Shown one piece after another: positions 1 to 9,387 of a stretch of DNA of 64,000 bases. Source of the stretch: Synechococcus sp. UW140. Lineage in GTDB: Bacteria; Cyanobacteriota; Cyanobacteriia; PCC-6307; Cyanobiaceae. Below the pieces are notes generated by a model, which had not been told where the DNA came from, ran no database searches, and saw only the letters and a program-made list of their open reading frames with translations. Location of the stretch: the NCBI RefSeq assembly GCF_900474295.1, contig NZ_UCOB01000030.1, positions 20,317 through 84,316 of the forward strand, written 5' to 3'. Both the position numbers and the translations under genes were made by a program. Each line of letters opens with the position of its first letter. Position 1 is the first letter of the stretch.

Positions 1-2
1 GG

Positions 3-308
3 GCCGCTGCCGTGGGCCTGCCTGTCCGCGGACTTCGTCTGGCGCTGGCCTTCGTGACTGCCCTGGTGGTGGTCAGCGCCATGGCGGCGGTGGGGGTGGT
101 TTTGGTGATTGCCCTGCTCTGTGCGCCGGTGTTGCCTGGCCTGCATCGCGTCACCAGCCTGAGGGCAGCGATGTTGCGCTCCTCTCTGGTGGGGATGGCC
201 CTCAGCGGTGCTGGCTTTGCTCTCGCCCTGTTGCTCAACCTGCCGCCAGGTCCGTTGATCGGTGTGGCCTGTCTGGGCCTTTTGCTGCCTGGATCAAGGA
301 TTCGCTGA
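3..308 (+). CDS. Metal ABC transporter permease (ABC-3/ZnuB-like), C-terminal part
   Basis: This is the end of an inner-membrane permease; the start lies before the window and the frame is open from base 3. The visible 100 or so residues are very hydrophobic and hold three likely membrane segments. The stretch VVLVIALLCAPVLPG followed by LPPGPLIGVACLGLLL matches the last two helices of the ABC-3 family, which imports zinc, manganese or iron with a binding protein and an ATPase. Those partners would lie upstream, outside the window. Metal specificity cannot be told from this piece. The last 74 bases overlap the 3' end of the opposite-strand dehydrogenase gene. Confidence 0.75.
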   Translation, partial: AAAVGLPVRGLRLALAFVTALVVVSAMAAVGVVLVIALLCAPVLPGLHRVTSLRAAMLRSSLVGMALSGAGFALALLLNLPPGPLIGVACLGLLLPGSRIR

Positions 309-1212
309 GCTCCCAGAAACGTTTGCGCTGGTCGGTATCCCTGGCGGCCGCAGCCACAGGCTGGCGGCTGGGATGGCCGCGGAAACCACCGAGCCCATCC
401 GGACCGTAATGCTCACCGCTTTGGGCGGAGGCCGCCGTGGCGGCATGCAATTGGGGTAGGGCTCCCATGGCTGCGCTCTGGAAGAGCGGATCCATCAATC
501 GATAGGCCAGGGATTCGATCCAGGAGCCATTGGCCGCCACCGACGTGGGTTGGAGATTGGTGCGGGCCAGCCCTGGGTGCGCCGCCAAGGAACTGACGTT
601 GCTCGAGCCTGCCCGCAGCCGTTGATCGAGCTCCAGGGCAAACATCACGTTGGCCAGTTTGCTCTGGCTGTAGGCCTGCCATCGGTCATAGCGTTGCTCG
701 CCGTTTGGATCGTCCCAGGCGATTTGGCCGAAATACTGGGCACCAGAGCTGACGGTGACCACCCTTGGATCCCGTTGCTGTTCCATCAGCGGCAGTAGAT
801 CAATCGTGAGGGCCATCGGCCCAAGGTGGTTGGTGGCGAGTTGCAGTTCCAGGCCCTGACGACTGAGCATCCGCGGCGGTGCCATCACTCCGGCGTTATT
901 GATCAGAAGGTCAAGGCGCCCGTAGCGGTTGTGCATCGTTTCCACGCAGCGGCTGACGCTGGTGAGATCGGCCAGGTCAAGCGCCACTAGATCGAGGGCC
1001 CCACCCCCGTCGTCCAGCAAGAGCTGCTGTTTTGCTTCCTCTCCTTTGCGCAGGTTGCGGCAGGCCATCACCACGGTGGCTCCCTTGCGCTGCAAGGCCC
1101 GTGCAGTTTCCAACCCCAGGCCACTGTTGGCCCCGGTGATCAGGGCAATACGGCCCTGCTGGTCAGGGATATCGGCAGCAGCCCAGCCCATGCAGTCGAT
1201 CGCAAGCGCCAA
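235..1212 (-). CDS. Short-chain dehydrogenase/reductase (SDR), retinol dehydrogenase/POR-like
   Basis: A 325-residue NAD(P)-dependent oxidoreductase of the SDR superfamily. The nucleotide-binding motif TGANSGLG is near residue 27, the NNAGV motif follows, and the catalytic pair is in YSQSK. The overall form (ACRNLRKGEEA after the second strand, HPGLARTNL near the C-terminus) is that of the RDH/protochlorophyllide-reductase-like branch common in cyanobacteria. The substrate is unknown; light-dependent POR itself is not suggested. The C-terminus runs about 16 residues past the usual WELSE-type end and overlaps the convergent permease gene. No partner gene suggests a pathway. Confidence 0.85.
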   Translation of the reverse strand: MALAIDCMGWAAADIPDQQGRIALITGANSGLGLETARALQRKGATVVMACRNLRKGEEAKQQLLLDDGGGALDLVALDLADLTSVSRCVETMHNRYGRLDLLINNAGVMAPPRMLSRQGLELQLATNHLGPMALTIDLLPLMEQQRDPRVVTVSSGAQYFGQIAWDDPNGEQRYDRWQAYSQSKLANVMFALELDQRLRAGSSNVSSLAAHPGLARTNLQPTSVAANGSWIESLAYRLMDPLFQSAAMGALPQLHAATAASAQSGEHYGPDGLGGFRGHPSRQPVAAAARDTDQRKRFWELSESLIQAAKGPDRPHRSTDLAAG

Positions 1213-1251
1213 TCAGTCTGGCCAGTTGCGACCGACGACTGCGGGGCGAAG

Positions 1252-1509
1252 TCAGTCTTCGGGGAACAGCAGAGCCGCGAGTTCGTCGGCATCCACGTCG
1301 TAGACCCGGGCCAGGCTGGTCTCGATCGCACTGGTGACTTCACCGGGCAGGAAGCGCATCGAGTTCAGTGCGTCTTCTGTGATCTCATCGCTCAGCAAGA
1401 TGTCCTCGCTGTCGAGCTTTTCGTCGTTGATCACCGCCATCACCCAGCTCTGATAGGCGTAGACAAGATCCGAAAACTCGAGTTCGGGATCGTTCAGATC
1501 CAGGGTCAT
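1252..1509 (-). CDS. Conserved cyanobacterial hypothetical protein, acidic
   Basis: An 85-residue strongly acidic soluble protein with no signal peptide or membrane segment. It begins MTLDLNDPELEF and ends DADELAALLFPED, with few basic residues. I do not recognise a named domain. It lies just upstream of the SDR gene on the same strand (39 bases apart) and is divergent from the gene pair starting at 1606. Codon use fits its neighbours and the frame is intact, so a real small gene is likely. The function is unknown. Confidence 0.65.
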   Translation of the reverse strand: MTLDLNDPELEFSDLVYAYQSWVMAVINDEKLDSEDILLSDEITEDALNSMRFLPGEVTSAIETSLARVYDVDADELAALLFPED

Positions 1510-1605
1510 CGGATGCGTTCAGCTCTCCACAGTTTGCCTTGTGAATTGCCGACAGGCAGCCTCGTCCGCACAGGTTGGTCTCGCTCTTTCCGTCAGGATG
1601 GAGGG

Positions 1606-2106
1606 ATGAGCACGTCTCCTCCCACGCCGCCTGAACCGGTTCGGCTGCAGGCCACGCTGTTTGATTTCGCGGTTCTTGAGTTGATCCGCCAGCACCGTGA
1701 GAGTTTTGCGCCTCTTTGGACGGTGGACAGCTGGGCCAAGTTGTTGATCTGGCTGGCCCTGAATTGCGGCTTGTCTGGGGAGCGCGACAGCTTGGAGCAT
1801 TTCGCCAGTGCCCTCGGTGCACCGCTCACCAGCCGGCTGCGCAGGGTGTTTTTCGAGCGAGATCTGGGTGATCTGGAGTTGCAAGTGCTAGCGGATCCGG
1901 CTGAACAGCAGGTGCTGGTGCTGCCCCAGGTGGCGGCTGATCCGGCGCTGCTGGAGATTGAGCGTGTGGCCAGGGCCCTGGAGCGGGTGGGTCTGCTGGA
2001 TCGGGTGGTGCCGGATCGCAGCCGCTGGCAGCAGTTGGACGGTGTGGTGGCGATTCCGTGGCAGCACTTGGCTGCTGGATCCAACGCTGAGGAGGTTCGG
2101 GCATGA
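1606..2106 (+). CDS. Conserved hypothetical protein coupled to the 2OG-Fe(II) oxygenase gene
   Basis: A 166-residue soluble protein. The ATG at 1606 is preferred over an upstream in-frame start at 1513 because the extra residues look random and an AGGA lies seven bases before 1606. The protein has a Pro-rich N-terminus and then a mostly helical body rich in Leu, Glu and Arg. I recognise no domain. The stop codon overlaps the oxygenase ATG (ATGA at 2103-2106), so the two are translationally coupled and probably act together, perhaps as an accessory protein for the oxygenase; that role is inferred from context only. Confidence 0.65.
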   Translation: MSTSPPTPPEPVRLQATLFDFAVLELIRQHRESFAPLWTVDSWAKLLIWLALNCGLSGERDSLEHFASALGAPLTSRLRRVFFERDLGDLELQVLADPAEQQVLVLPQVAADPALLEIERVARALERVGLLDRVVPDRSRWQQLDGVVAIPWQHLAAGSNAEEVRA

Positions 2107-2729
2107 CGCTGATCGGGCGCTACAGCAACGCTGGCTTCGAGGCGGTGGCCGATGGGGTGATGGCCTTTTTTGAGCGTCGCAGTGATTTGCAGCGGCCTGG
2201 AGTGGCCTTTGGCCCTGGCGGTGCTGATGAACCTGCCAAGGTGTCGACTGACATCAGCCTCGTGGCGATCGATCGCAGCGATCCAGATGCCTTTGCTCTC
2301 TCGGAAGTAATTCTCAGGGGTGTGACGGCAGGGCTGGACAGGTACCTGCAGGAGCGGCCGTTGTTCCGTTCGGTTTGCCCCGATCAGGAGCTGTTCGTGA
2401 TGCCGATCTTCAATCTGCAGCGCTATGCCCCTGGGGAGGGTTTCAAGCAGTGGCACTGCGACTGGACCATCAGTGATGAAGCCACCGAACCGGTGCATCG
2501 TGTGCTGGCCTGGATCCTCTACTGCGACACGGTTGCTGAGGCTGGCACTGAATTTCACTGGCAGGACCATCACGAGCCTGCGGAGCGGGGGAAGCTGGTG
2601 ATTTTTCCGGCGGGGCCATCCCACATCCACCGCGGCCGCGTGAACGCCAGCTTCAGCAAGACGATCGCGACCGGTTGGATTAATGCCGGTTCCCGTGAGG
2701 CTTATCTCCGTCGCCTAGCCAAGGGCTGA
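2103..2729 (+). CDS. 2-oxoglutarate/Fe(II)-dependent oxygenase family protein
   Basis: A 208-residue protein with the features of the cupin-fold 2OG-Fe(II) dioxygenases: an HxD pair at H118 and D120 (QWHCDW), and a distal PSHIHRG segment giving H174 or H176 as third iron ligand. K186 or R177 could bind 2-oxoglutarate. RYAPGEGF just before the HxD resembles the prolyl-hydroxylase-like subgroup. A strong Shine-Dalgarno GGAGG at 2091-2095 sits seven bases before the ATG. It is coupled to the preceding unknown gene. The substrate (protein side chain or small molecule) cannot be deduced. Confidence 0.75.
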   Translation: MTLIGRYSNAGFEAVADGVMAFFERRSDLQRPGVAFGPGGADEPAKVSTDISLVAIDRSDPDAFALSEVILRGVTAGLDRYLQERPLFRSVCPDQELFVMPIFNLQRYAPGEGFKQWHCDWTISDEATEPVHRVLAWILYCDTVAEAGTEFHWQDHHEPAERGKLVIFPAGPSHIHRGRVNASFSKTIATGWINAGSREAYLRRLAKG

Positions 2730-2801
2730 GTGTCTGGCCAGTGGCGGTTCGCGCCCTAGCGATGCTTTGCGAGCATGGGCGGCTGTGTATGCACGCGTTT
2801 C

Positions 2802-5546
2802 GTGTCCGAGCTGGCCAAGACCTATGACCCGGTGGGCACCGAGGCCCGCTGGCAGCAGGCCTGGGAGGAGCAGGGAGCTTTTCACCCCGATCCAAAAGCG
2901 CCAGGTGAACCGTTCTCGGTGGTGATTCCGCCGCCGAATGTCACCGGCAGCCTGCATATGGGCCATGCCTTCAACACGGCTCTGATCGACACGATCGTGC
3001 GTTACCAGCGTTTGGCTGGGAAGAACGTGCTCTGTCTGCCGGGTACTGACCATGCCTCGATTGCGGTGCAGACCATCCTTGAGAAACAGCTCAAAGAGGA
3101 GGGCAAGACCCGTCACGATTTGGGGCGGGAGGCGTTCCTTGAGCGGGCCTGGGAGTGGAAGGCTGAGAGCGGCGGTCGGATTGTGGGCCAGTTACGCCGT
3201 CTTGGTTATTCGGTCGACTGGCAACGCCAACGCTTCACCCTCGATCAGGGGCTGAGCGAGGCCGTGAAGGAGGCCTTTGTGCGGCTGCATGATCAGGGAC
3301 TGATCTACCGCGGTGAATACCTCGTGAACTGGTGCCCCGCCTCTGGTTCGGCGGTGAGTGACCTTGAGGTGGAGATGAAGGAGGTGGATGGTCACCTCTG
3401 GCATTTCCGCTATCCATTAACGAGCGGTGAAGGCCATTTGGAGGTGGCCACCACCCGGCCCGAGACGATGCTTGGTGATACCGCGGTGGCGGTGAATCCC
3501 ACCGACGATCGTTATGCCCATTTGGTCGGTGAGACCCTCACGCTGCCGTTCGTGGGGCGGGAGATTCCGATCGTGGCGGACGACCATGTTGAGAAGGACT
3601 TCGGAACCGGCTGCGTCAAGGTGACGCCCGCCCATGACCCCAACGATTTTGCGATTGGTCAGCGCCATCGTCTGCCTCAGATCACGGTGATGCGCAAGAA
3701 CGGCACCATGAATCAGCAGGCCGGGCAGTTCGAGGGACTGGACCGTTTCGAGGCTCGCAAGGCTGTGGTGGCTGGACTTGAGCAGCTGGGGCTTTTGGTG
3801 AAGGTGGAGGACTATCGCCACAGCGTTCCCTACTCAGACCGCGGCAAGGTGCCAGTGGAGCCGCTGCTCTCCACCCAGTGGTTTGTGAAGACCGAGCCCC
3901 TCGCGGCTCGCTGCCGAGAGGCGCTGGAGAACCAGGACCCCCGTTTTATGCCTGAGCGTTGGGAGAAGGTCTATCGCGACTGGCTCACCGACATCCGCGA
4001 CTGGTGCATCAGTCGCCAGCTGTGGTGGGGACATCGCATTCCCGCTTGGTTTGTGATCAGTGAGACCAACGGCAAGTACACCGACAGCACGCCCTATGTG
4101 GTGGCGCGCAACGAAGTGGAGGCTTTGCAGAAGGCCAAAGCGAAGTACGGCGCGGCTGCGGAGCTTGAGCAGGACGAGGACGTGCTCGACACCTGGTTTT
4201 CCAGCGGTCTTTGGCCGTTTTCCACGTTGGGCTGGCCGGATGCCGACAGTGCCGACCTCCAGCGCTGGTATCCCACCAGCACCCTGGTGACGGGCTTCGA
4301 CATCATCTTTTTCTGGGTGGCGCGGATGACGATGATGGCCGGCGCCTTCACCGGTGAGATGCCCTTCAAGGATGTCTACATCCATGGCCTGGTACGGGAC
4401 GAGCAGAACCGCAAAATGAGCAAGAGCGCCGGCAACGGTATCGATCCGTTGCTGCTGATCGAGCGGTATGGCACCGATGCCCTGCGCTTTGCGCTCGTTC
4501 GCGAGGTGGCGGGCGCCGGCCAGGACATTCGCGTCGACTACGACCGCAAGAAGGACACCTCCGCAACGGTGGAGGCCTCCCGTAATTTCGCGAACAAGCT
4601 TTGGAACGCCACCCGTTTTGCGCTGATGAATCTTGGCGGTGAGACGCCGGCCCAACTGGGGGATCCTGACCCAGCCGCACTGCAGCTGGCGGATCGCTGG
4701 ATTCTTTCCCGGCTGGCGCGGGTGAACCGCGAAACGGCTGAGCGTTACGGCAGCTATGGCCTCGGAGAAGCGGCCAAGGGTCTCTATGAGTTTGCTTGGA
4801 ACGATGTCTGCGACTGGTACTTGGAGCTGAGTAAACGGCGGCTCAACCCTGGTGAGAATCCCAGCGCCGAAGCGCTTGCCGACCAGCGCACGGCTCGGCA
4901 GGTGCTCGCCAAGGTGATCAGCCAGATGCATCTGATGCTGCACCCGCTGATGCCGCATCTCACCGAGGAGCTCTGGCACAGCGTCACCGCGGCATCGCAG
5001 ACCACGTTCTTGGCACTTCAGGCTTGGCCGGCTGTGGATGATGCAGCGCTGGATGATGACCTCGAGGCCTCGTTCACGGAACTGATTGGGGCGATCCGAG
5101 TGGTGCGCAACCTGCGGGCGGTGGCCGGGCTGAAGCCGTCGCAGGCTGTTCCGGTGCGTTTCGTCAGCGGCCGCGGCGATCTGGCAGCGATGCTGCAGCG
5201 GGGAACGCCCGACATCAGCGCCCTCACCCGGGCGGAATCGGTGCAGGTGATGACGCCAGACGAGTCGGAGGCATCACCGGTGGCGAAGGCTCTGGCTGGA
5301 GTGAGCGGTGAGCTGCAGGTGTTGTTGCCGATTGAGGGTCTGGTGGACCTGGAAGCGCTGACGGCTCGCCTGGAGAAGGACATCTCCAAGGCGGAAAAGG
5401 AAATCAAGGGCCTGGCTGGCCGGCTTGGGAATCCCAACTTCGCCGATAAAGCACCGGCGGAGGTGGTGGCGGAATGCCAGGCCAACCTGGCGGAGAAGCA
5501 GGCTCAGGCTGATCTGGCCCGCAAACGCCTCGCCGATCTCAGCTGA
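2802..5546 (+). CDS. valS: Valyl-tRNA synthetase
   Basis: A class Ia aminoacyl-tRNA synthetase of about 914 residues that charges tRNA-Val in the cytoplasm. The HIGH-type motif is HMGH at residues 52-55, the KMSKS loop is at 538-542, an editing (CP1) domain lies between, and the C-terminal tail from about residue 845 is a Lys/Glu-rich coiled coil, as is normal for ValRS. An ATG at 2775 would add nine residues (including two cysteines) before the conserved [11 protein letters not shown] start, so the GTG at 2802 is preferred. The length is typical and all catalytic motifs are intact. It stands alone as a housekeeping gene. Confidence 0.95.
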   Translation: MSELAKTYDPVGTEARWQQAWEEQGAFHPDPKAPGEPFSVVIPPPNVTGSLHMGHAFNTALIDTIVRYQRLAGKNVLCLPGTDHASIAVQTILEKQLKEEGKTRHDLGREAFLERAWEWKAESGGRIVGQLRRLGYSVDWQRQRFTLDQGLSEAVKEAFVRLHDQGLIYRGEYLVNWCPASGSAVSDLEVEMKEVDGHLWHFRYPLTSGEGHLEVATTRPETMLGDTAVAVNPTDDRYAHLVGETLTLPFVGREIPIVADDHVEKDFGTGCVKVTPAHDPNDFAIGQRHRLPQITVMRKNGTMNQQAGQFEGLDRFEARKAVVAGLEQLGLLVKVEDYRHSVPYSDRGKVPVEPLLSTQWFVKTEPLAARCREALENQDPRFMPERWEKVYRDWLTDIRDWCISRQLWWGHRIPAWFVISETNGKYTDSTPYVVARNEVEALQKAKAKYGAAAELEQDEDVLDTWFSSGLWPFSTLGWPDADSADLQRWYPTSTLVTGFDIIFFWVARMTMMAGAFTGEMPFKDVYIHGLVRDEQNRKMSKSAGNGIDPLLLIERYGTDALRFALVREVAGAGQDIRVDYDRKKDTSATVEASRNFANKLWNATRFALMNLGGETPAQLGDPDPAALQLADRWILSRLARVNRETAERYGSYGLGEAAKGLYEFAWNDVCDWYLELSKRRLNPGENPSAEALADQRTARQVLAKVISQMHLMLHPLMPHLTEELWHSVTAASQTTFLALQAWPAVDDAALDDDLEASFTELIGAIRVVRNLRAVAGLKPSQAVPVRFVSGRGDLAAMLQRGTPDISALTRAESVQVMTPDESEASPVAKALAGVSGELQVLLPIEGLVDLEALTARLEKDISKAEKEIKGLAGRLGNPNFADKAPAEVVAECQANLAEKQAQADLARKRLADLS

Positions 5547-5598
5547 TCGTCTTCAGCAGAATCGATCTCTAGTCTTGTGCGAGAGCTGAAGGCGACCG

Positions 5599-6585
5599 CT
5601 GCATTCCTCGCTGATTTCGGTTGAAGGGCTGAGCAAGACCTATCGGGTTGCCGATAAGCAACCCGGTCTCGCTGGCACCCTGCAGCACTTTCTGCGCCGT
5701 CGCCATCGTGAGGTGTCGGCGGTGAGGGATGTGTCGTTTGCCATCGCTCCCGGTGAAATGGTGGGCTTTCTCGGCGCCAATGGTGCCGGCAAAACGACCA
5801 CGCTCAAAATGCTGTGTGGCTTGATCCATCCCAGCGCCGGCGAGGTGCTGGTGGCGGGTCATCGGCCCCAACGTCGCCATCCCGATTTCCTGCGGCGCAT
5901 CACGCTGGTGATGGGCCAGAAGCAACAACTGATCTGGGATTTGCCGCCAATGGATTCGCTGCGCGTTAATGCAGCGGTTTACGGCATTCCGGATCGCGTT
6001 GCCAGCAGACGGATCGCCGAGCTGTCGGATCTGCTTGAGCTGGGGGAGGAGCTCACCCGACCGGTGCGCAAATTGTCGCTTGGACAGCGCATGAAGGCGG
6101 AGTTGCTGGCAGCTCTGCTGCATGAGCCGGAGGTGTTGTTTCTGGATGAACCGACGCTGGGGCTGGATGTGAACGCCCAGATGCGGGTGCGTCAGTTTCT
6201 GGCGGACTACAACCGCCGCACTGGAGCCACTGTTTTGCTCACGAGCCATTACATGGCCGACATCACGGCATTGTGTCCACGGGTGATGCTCATCCACCAG
6301 GGGCAGTTGTTCCACGATGGTGCTTTGGATCGTCTGGCCAGTCGCTTAGCGCCGGAGCGCCATGTGCGGCTTGAGTTGGAACAGCCGGCTCCAGCGGAGG
6401 CCTTCACTGGTTTGGGTCAGCTTGACCGTCTTGAAAACTGCGAGGTCAATCTCAGAGTGGACCCGGCTGCGCTCACCAGCGTGGTGGCTCAGATCCTTGA
6501 GCGTTTTGAAGTTCGGGATCTGGAAGTGAATGATCCACCCATCGATCAGCTGATCGGTGAGTTGTTCCGTCAGGGGAGTCTCTGA
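5599..6585 (+). CDS. ABC transporter ATP-binding protein (ABC-2 exporter), apparent non-ATG start
   Basis: ATPase of an ABC-2 type exporter. Walker A is GANGAGKTT, the signature is LSLGQRMKAEL and Walker B is LFLDEPTLGLD, with the switch His in LLTSHYM. The first standard start codon is a GTG at 5713, but the family N-terminus (SVEGLSKTYRVADKQPG, with the A-loop Tyr in KTYR) is encoded upstream in the same frame, where there is no ATG, GTG or TTG after the stop at 5587. A CTG at 5599, six bases after GAAGG, is the best start; the ATT at 5614 is an alternative. The stop overlaps the next ATG (6585), so the three genes form an operon. Confidence 0.85.
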   Translation: MHSSLISVEGLSKTYRVADKQPGLAGTLQHFLRRRHREVSAVRDVSFAIAPGEMVGFLGANGAGKTTTLKMLCGLIHPSAGEVLVAGHRPQRRHPDFLRRITLVMGQKQQLIWDLPPMDSLRVNAAVYGIPDRVASRRIAELSDLLELGEELTRPVRKLSLGQRMKAELLAALLHEPEVLFLDEPTLGLDVNAQMRVRQFLADYNRRTGATVLLTSHYMADITALCPRVMLIHQGQLFHDGALDRLASRLAPERHVRLELEQPAPAEAFTGLGQLDRLENCEVNLRVDPAALTSVVAQILERFEVRDLEVNDPPIDQLIGELFRQGSL

Positions 6586-7382
6586 TGAGGGTCTTTGGGC
6601 TCAACTGGCGCATCATCCGGGCGCTGTTGAGCAGTCAATACGCCCACATGTTGGAGTACCGAGCTGAGATCGCCCTTTGGGCTCTCTCTGGAGTGCTGCC
6701 CTTCATCATGCTCAGCCTCTGGAGCGGTAGTGCGGCGCGGGCCGAGCTGGGGTTGGACGGGGTCGCTCTGGACCGATATTTCCTGAGTGCTTTTCTGGTG
6801 CGCCAGTTTTCGGTGGTGTGGGTGGTTTACGCCTTTGAGGAGGATGCGCTGTTGGGAAGGTTGTCGCCCTACCTCATACAGCCCTTGCATCCTCTCTGGC
6901 GCTATGTGGCTGGGCATCTTGGCGAACAGCTCACGCGCTTGCCCTTTGCGGCGTTGATCGCTGCGCTGTTCTTTGTGATTCAGCCCCAGGCGTTCTGGGT
7001 GCCGTCTCTCGGAGGCTTTGTCCTGGCCTGGATCGCCACCTGGATGGCGTTTGCGATCGCTTTTTTGCTCCAGAGCCTGATCGCTTCTCTCTGTTTCTGG
7101 AGTGAGAAAGCTACGGCTCTGGAGCGCTTGTTGTTTCTTCCCTTCCTGTTCTTTTCAGGGCTGCTCGCCCCGCTAACGGCATTTCCTCCAGCTGTGCGGG
7201 CCTGGGTGCAGTGGACCCCCTTCCCCTATCTGATTGATTTTCCTGCTCGGGTGCTCTCGGGGGATCCGGTCAATTTGGCTGCGGGTTTTGCAGCACAGCT
7301 GGGCTGGGTGCTGCTGCTGTTGCCATTGGTGTTGTTGCTGTGGCGGGCCGGCGTGCGGCGCTATAGCGCCATGGGGGCTTGA
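6585..7382 (+). CDS. ABC-2 family transporter permease, first subunit
   Basis: A 265-residue inner-membrane protein with about six hydrophobic segments, encoded directly after the ATPase with a one-base stop/start overlap. The N-terminal amphipathic stretch (RIIRALLSSQYAHMLEYRAE) and the FFSGLLAPLTAFPP loop before the last helices match the ABC-2 permease group usually found as two adjacent permeases plus one ATPase. In cyanobacteria such systems are annotated as multidrug or undefined exporters; the substrate is unknown. One base separates its stop from the next gene. Confidence 0.85.
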   Translation: MRVFGLNWRIIRALLSSQYAHMLEYRAEIALWALSGVLPFIMLSLWSGSAARAELGLDGVALDRYFLSAFLVRQFSVVWVVYAFEEDALLGRLSPYLIQPLHPLWRYVAGHLGEQLTRLPFAALIAALFFVIQPQAFWVPSLGGFVLAWIATWMAFAIAFLLQSLIASLCFWSEKATALERLLFLPFLFFSGLLAPLTAFPPAVRAWVQWTPFPYLIDFPARVLSGDPVNLAAGFAAQLGWVLLLLPLVLLLWRAGVRRYSAMGA

Positions 7383-7383
7383 G

Positions 7384-8172
7384 ATGGGGCGTTACTGGCG
7401 AACCTTGCGACGGTTCTGGGGAACGGCTTTGGCGACCCAGCTGGAGTATCAGGCGAATGCGCTGATCGAACTGCTGGCGGTGTCCTTCAGCCTGGGCGGC
7501 AGCCTGCTGCTGTTGTCCCTGTTTTTTGGCCCAGGCCGTGAGCTTGGCGGATGGAGCTGGAACCAGGCCCTGATGGTGCAAGGGTTTTACACCGTGTTTG
7601 ATGGCATGAGCAGCACCTGGCTGCGGCCCAATCTCGGCTCGATCGTGACCCATGTGCGTGAGGGCACTCTGGATTTCGTGCTGCTCAAGCCGATCGACAG
7701 TCAGTTTTGGGTGTCGCTGCGGACGTTTACTCCAGCGGGCTTGTCGGAAGTGGCTCTCGGGCTGGGCCTGGCTGGCTGGGGAGCACACCAATCCGGTGTT
7801 GTGTTCACGCCAGCTGTGCTGATCACTGTGCTGGTGATGTTGATGGTTGGGGGAGTGATTCTCTATTCCCTCTGGTTTCTGATCGCTGCCACAAGCATCT
7901 GGTTCGTGAAGACCTGGAATGCCACTGAAGTGCTGCGCGCTCTGTTGGCCTCGGGCCGTTATCCGATCGAGGCCTACCCCGCACCGCTACGGCTTCTGTT
8001 CACCTTGGTGCTGCCGGTGGCGTTTCTCACCACGGTCCCTGCCGAGGTGTTGTTGGGCCGGGTGTCATTGCCGTTGCTGGCCTTAGGCATGGTTTTGGCC
8101 ACTGGCTTCTTCACCGCGGCACGTGCTTTCTGGATGTTTGCCTTGCGTCACTACACCTCAGCATCGAGTTAG
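7384..8172 (+). CDS. ABC-2 family transporter permease, second subunit (DUF990-like)
   Basis: A 262-residue membrane protein with about six hydrophobic segments, the second permease of the exporter. The start at 7384 is chosen because it follows the previous stop by one base and begins the recognisable MGRYWRTLRRFW sequence; an upstream GTG or ATG would read through the first permease out of frame. The motif EGTLDFVLLKPIDSQF is typical of the DUF990/ABC2_membrane_6 family. It probably forms a heterodimer with the first permease and uses the upstream ATPase. The operon ends here; the next gene is convergent. Confidence 0.85.
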   Translation: MGRYWRTLRRFWGTALATQLEYQANALIELLAVSFSLGGSLLLLSLFFGPGRELGGWSWNQALMVQGFYTVFDGMSSTWLRPNLGSIVTHVREGTLDFVLLKPIDSQFWVSLRTFTPAGLSEVALGLGLAGWGAHQSGVVFTPAVLITVLVMLMVGGVILYSLWFLIAATSIWFVKTWNATEVLRALLASGRYPIEAYPAPLRLLFTLVLPVAFLTTVPAEVLLGRVSLPLLALGMVLATGFFTAARAFWMFALRHYTSASS

Positions 8173-8236
8173 CCGCGATGGAGCTGGTTGCATTCTCTTG
8201 AGAGAGGGTTGGTTGGCGGGCTGATGGATTCTGGAT

Positions 8237-9328
8237 TCAGGCTGTTTGGCTTGATGCCGTCTGATCGCTTCGATTCAGTGACTGATTGATTGCATTTGAA
8301 TCGGAGCCAGGCGCTGGATAGAGTGTTGTGCAATTAAAGGCAAAATCGGCACCGCTGCGCTGAACGACGGCAGCGATATCCAGAAAGATCGATTGCTGAA
8401 TATCAAGCCAATCTTTCCATATCGTTGTTTTTGTGAAGCAGTAAACCATCATGTTGATCGATGAGGCATCCCACTCGTTGAAGTTGACGAGGATGGACTG
8501 GCTTTGGTCGATATCTGGATGCTGTTGCAAGAGGCTGCGAACTTCTTGGGTGATGCCATTGATTGTCCCTAGATCTTCATAGCGAAGGCTGATATTTGCA
8601 AGAATCCTGCGGTTGTACATTTCGCCAGGATTTTGAATTGGATTGGTTGCAAATAGAGAATTCGGAATGTAAAGAGGTCGGCGATCAAATGTGCGAATTC
8701 GTGTGTAGTACCAGCCAATCTTTTCAACTGTTCCTTCCAGGTTATTAGCGTTGATCCAGTCGCCTTCCCTGAAGGGCCGATTGAAAAACAGCATGAAGCC
8801 AGAGAGGAAGTTCTGGCTGATCTGCTGGGTGGCAAAGGAGAAGCCGATGCCAGCGCCGCCGAGCATCGTGGCAATTGCGCCAGAGGGAACTCCAAAGTTC
8901 ACCATCAGGGCTGCAGTGGCGATCACCAACACCACAATTGTGTAAAGCCTGCTCATCACATTGATCAGCATTGACTCATCTTGCTGATCTTCGATGTGGA
9001 TCCAGCGCCGCATCGATGCCGACAGCAGTACGGTCTGGCCGACATTCATCACGGCCCAGGTGATGCTGGCGATGACAAGGGTTGTGGAGATCCGGTTGAC
9101 TTCGGCTTGCACCAGCAGCCCCAGCCCAAGGTCTTCATTGAGCTGATGGATGATCCAGCTTGCATACAGCGACACCCCGAGCCCAAACAGAACAGGACGT
9201 CTGAGTGCTGCCGCCAGGTGGCTTCCCATGTTGCGGCCATGGCGGCTCAACAGTTGCAGCAAGAGCCAGGCTGCGACCAGAGCCAAGCTTCCGACCAACA
9301 GGCCGGTGTTGGTCTGCAGGAATTCCAA
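8237..9328 (-). CDS. MscS-family mechanosensitive ion channel
   Basis: A 363-residue inner-membrane channel. Hydrophobic segments fill residues 1-160. The pore-lining helix and beta-domain entry are recognisable in GGAGIGFSFATQQISQNFLSG and NRPFREGDWI, followed by the conserved EGTVEKIGWYYTRIRT and PNSLF. MscS proteins open under membrane tension and release solutes during hypo-osmotic shock; some members have lost gating and transport other ions. It is the last gene of a three-gene unit, 59 bases after the larger MscS-type gene. The Ser/Asn-rich tail of about 25 residues is probably disordered. Confidence 0.85.
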   Translation of the reverse strand: MEFLQTNTGLLVGSLALVAAWLLLQLLSRHGRNMGSHLAAALRRPVLFGLGVSLYASWIIHQLNEDLGLGLLVQAEVNRISTTLVIASITWAVMNVGQTVLLSASMRRWIHIEDQQDESMLINVMSRLYTIVVLVIATAALMVNFGVPSGAIATMLGGAGIGFSFATQQISQNFLSGFMLFFNRPFREGDWINANNLEGTVEKIGWYYTRIRTFDRRPLYIPNSLFATNPIQNPGEMYNRRILANISLRYEDLGTINGITQEVRSLLQQHPDIDQSQSILVNFNEWDASSINMMVYCFTKTTIWKDWLDIQQSIFLDIAAVVQRSGADFAFNCTTLYPAPGSDSNAINQSLNRSDQTASSQTA

Positions 9329-9387
9329 GTTGAATCTCTTGGCCGAATGGAGATCTGGAATGAGACCGAAGCGTTGCGGTCGCGAAT

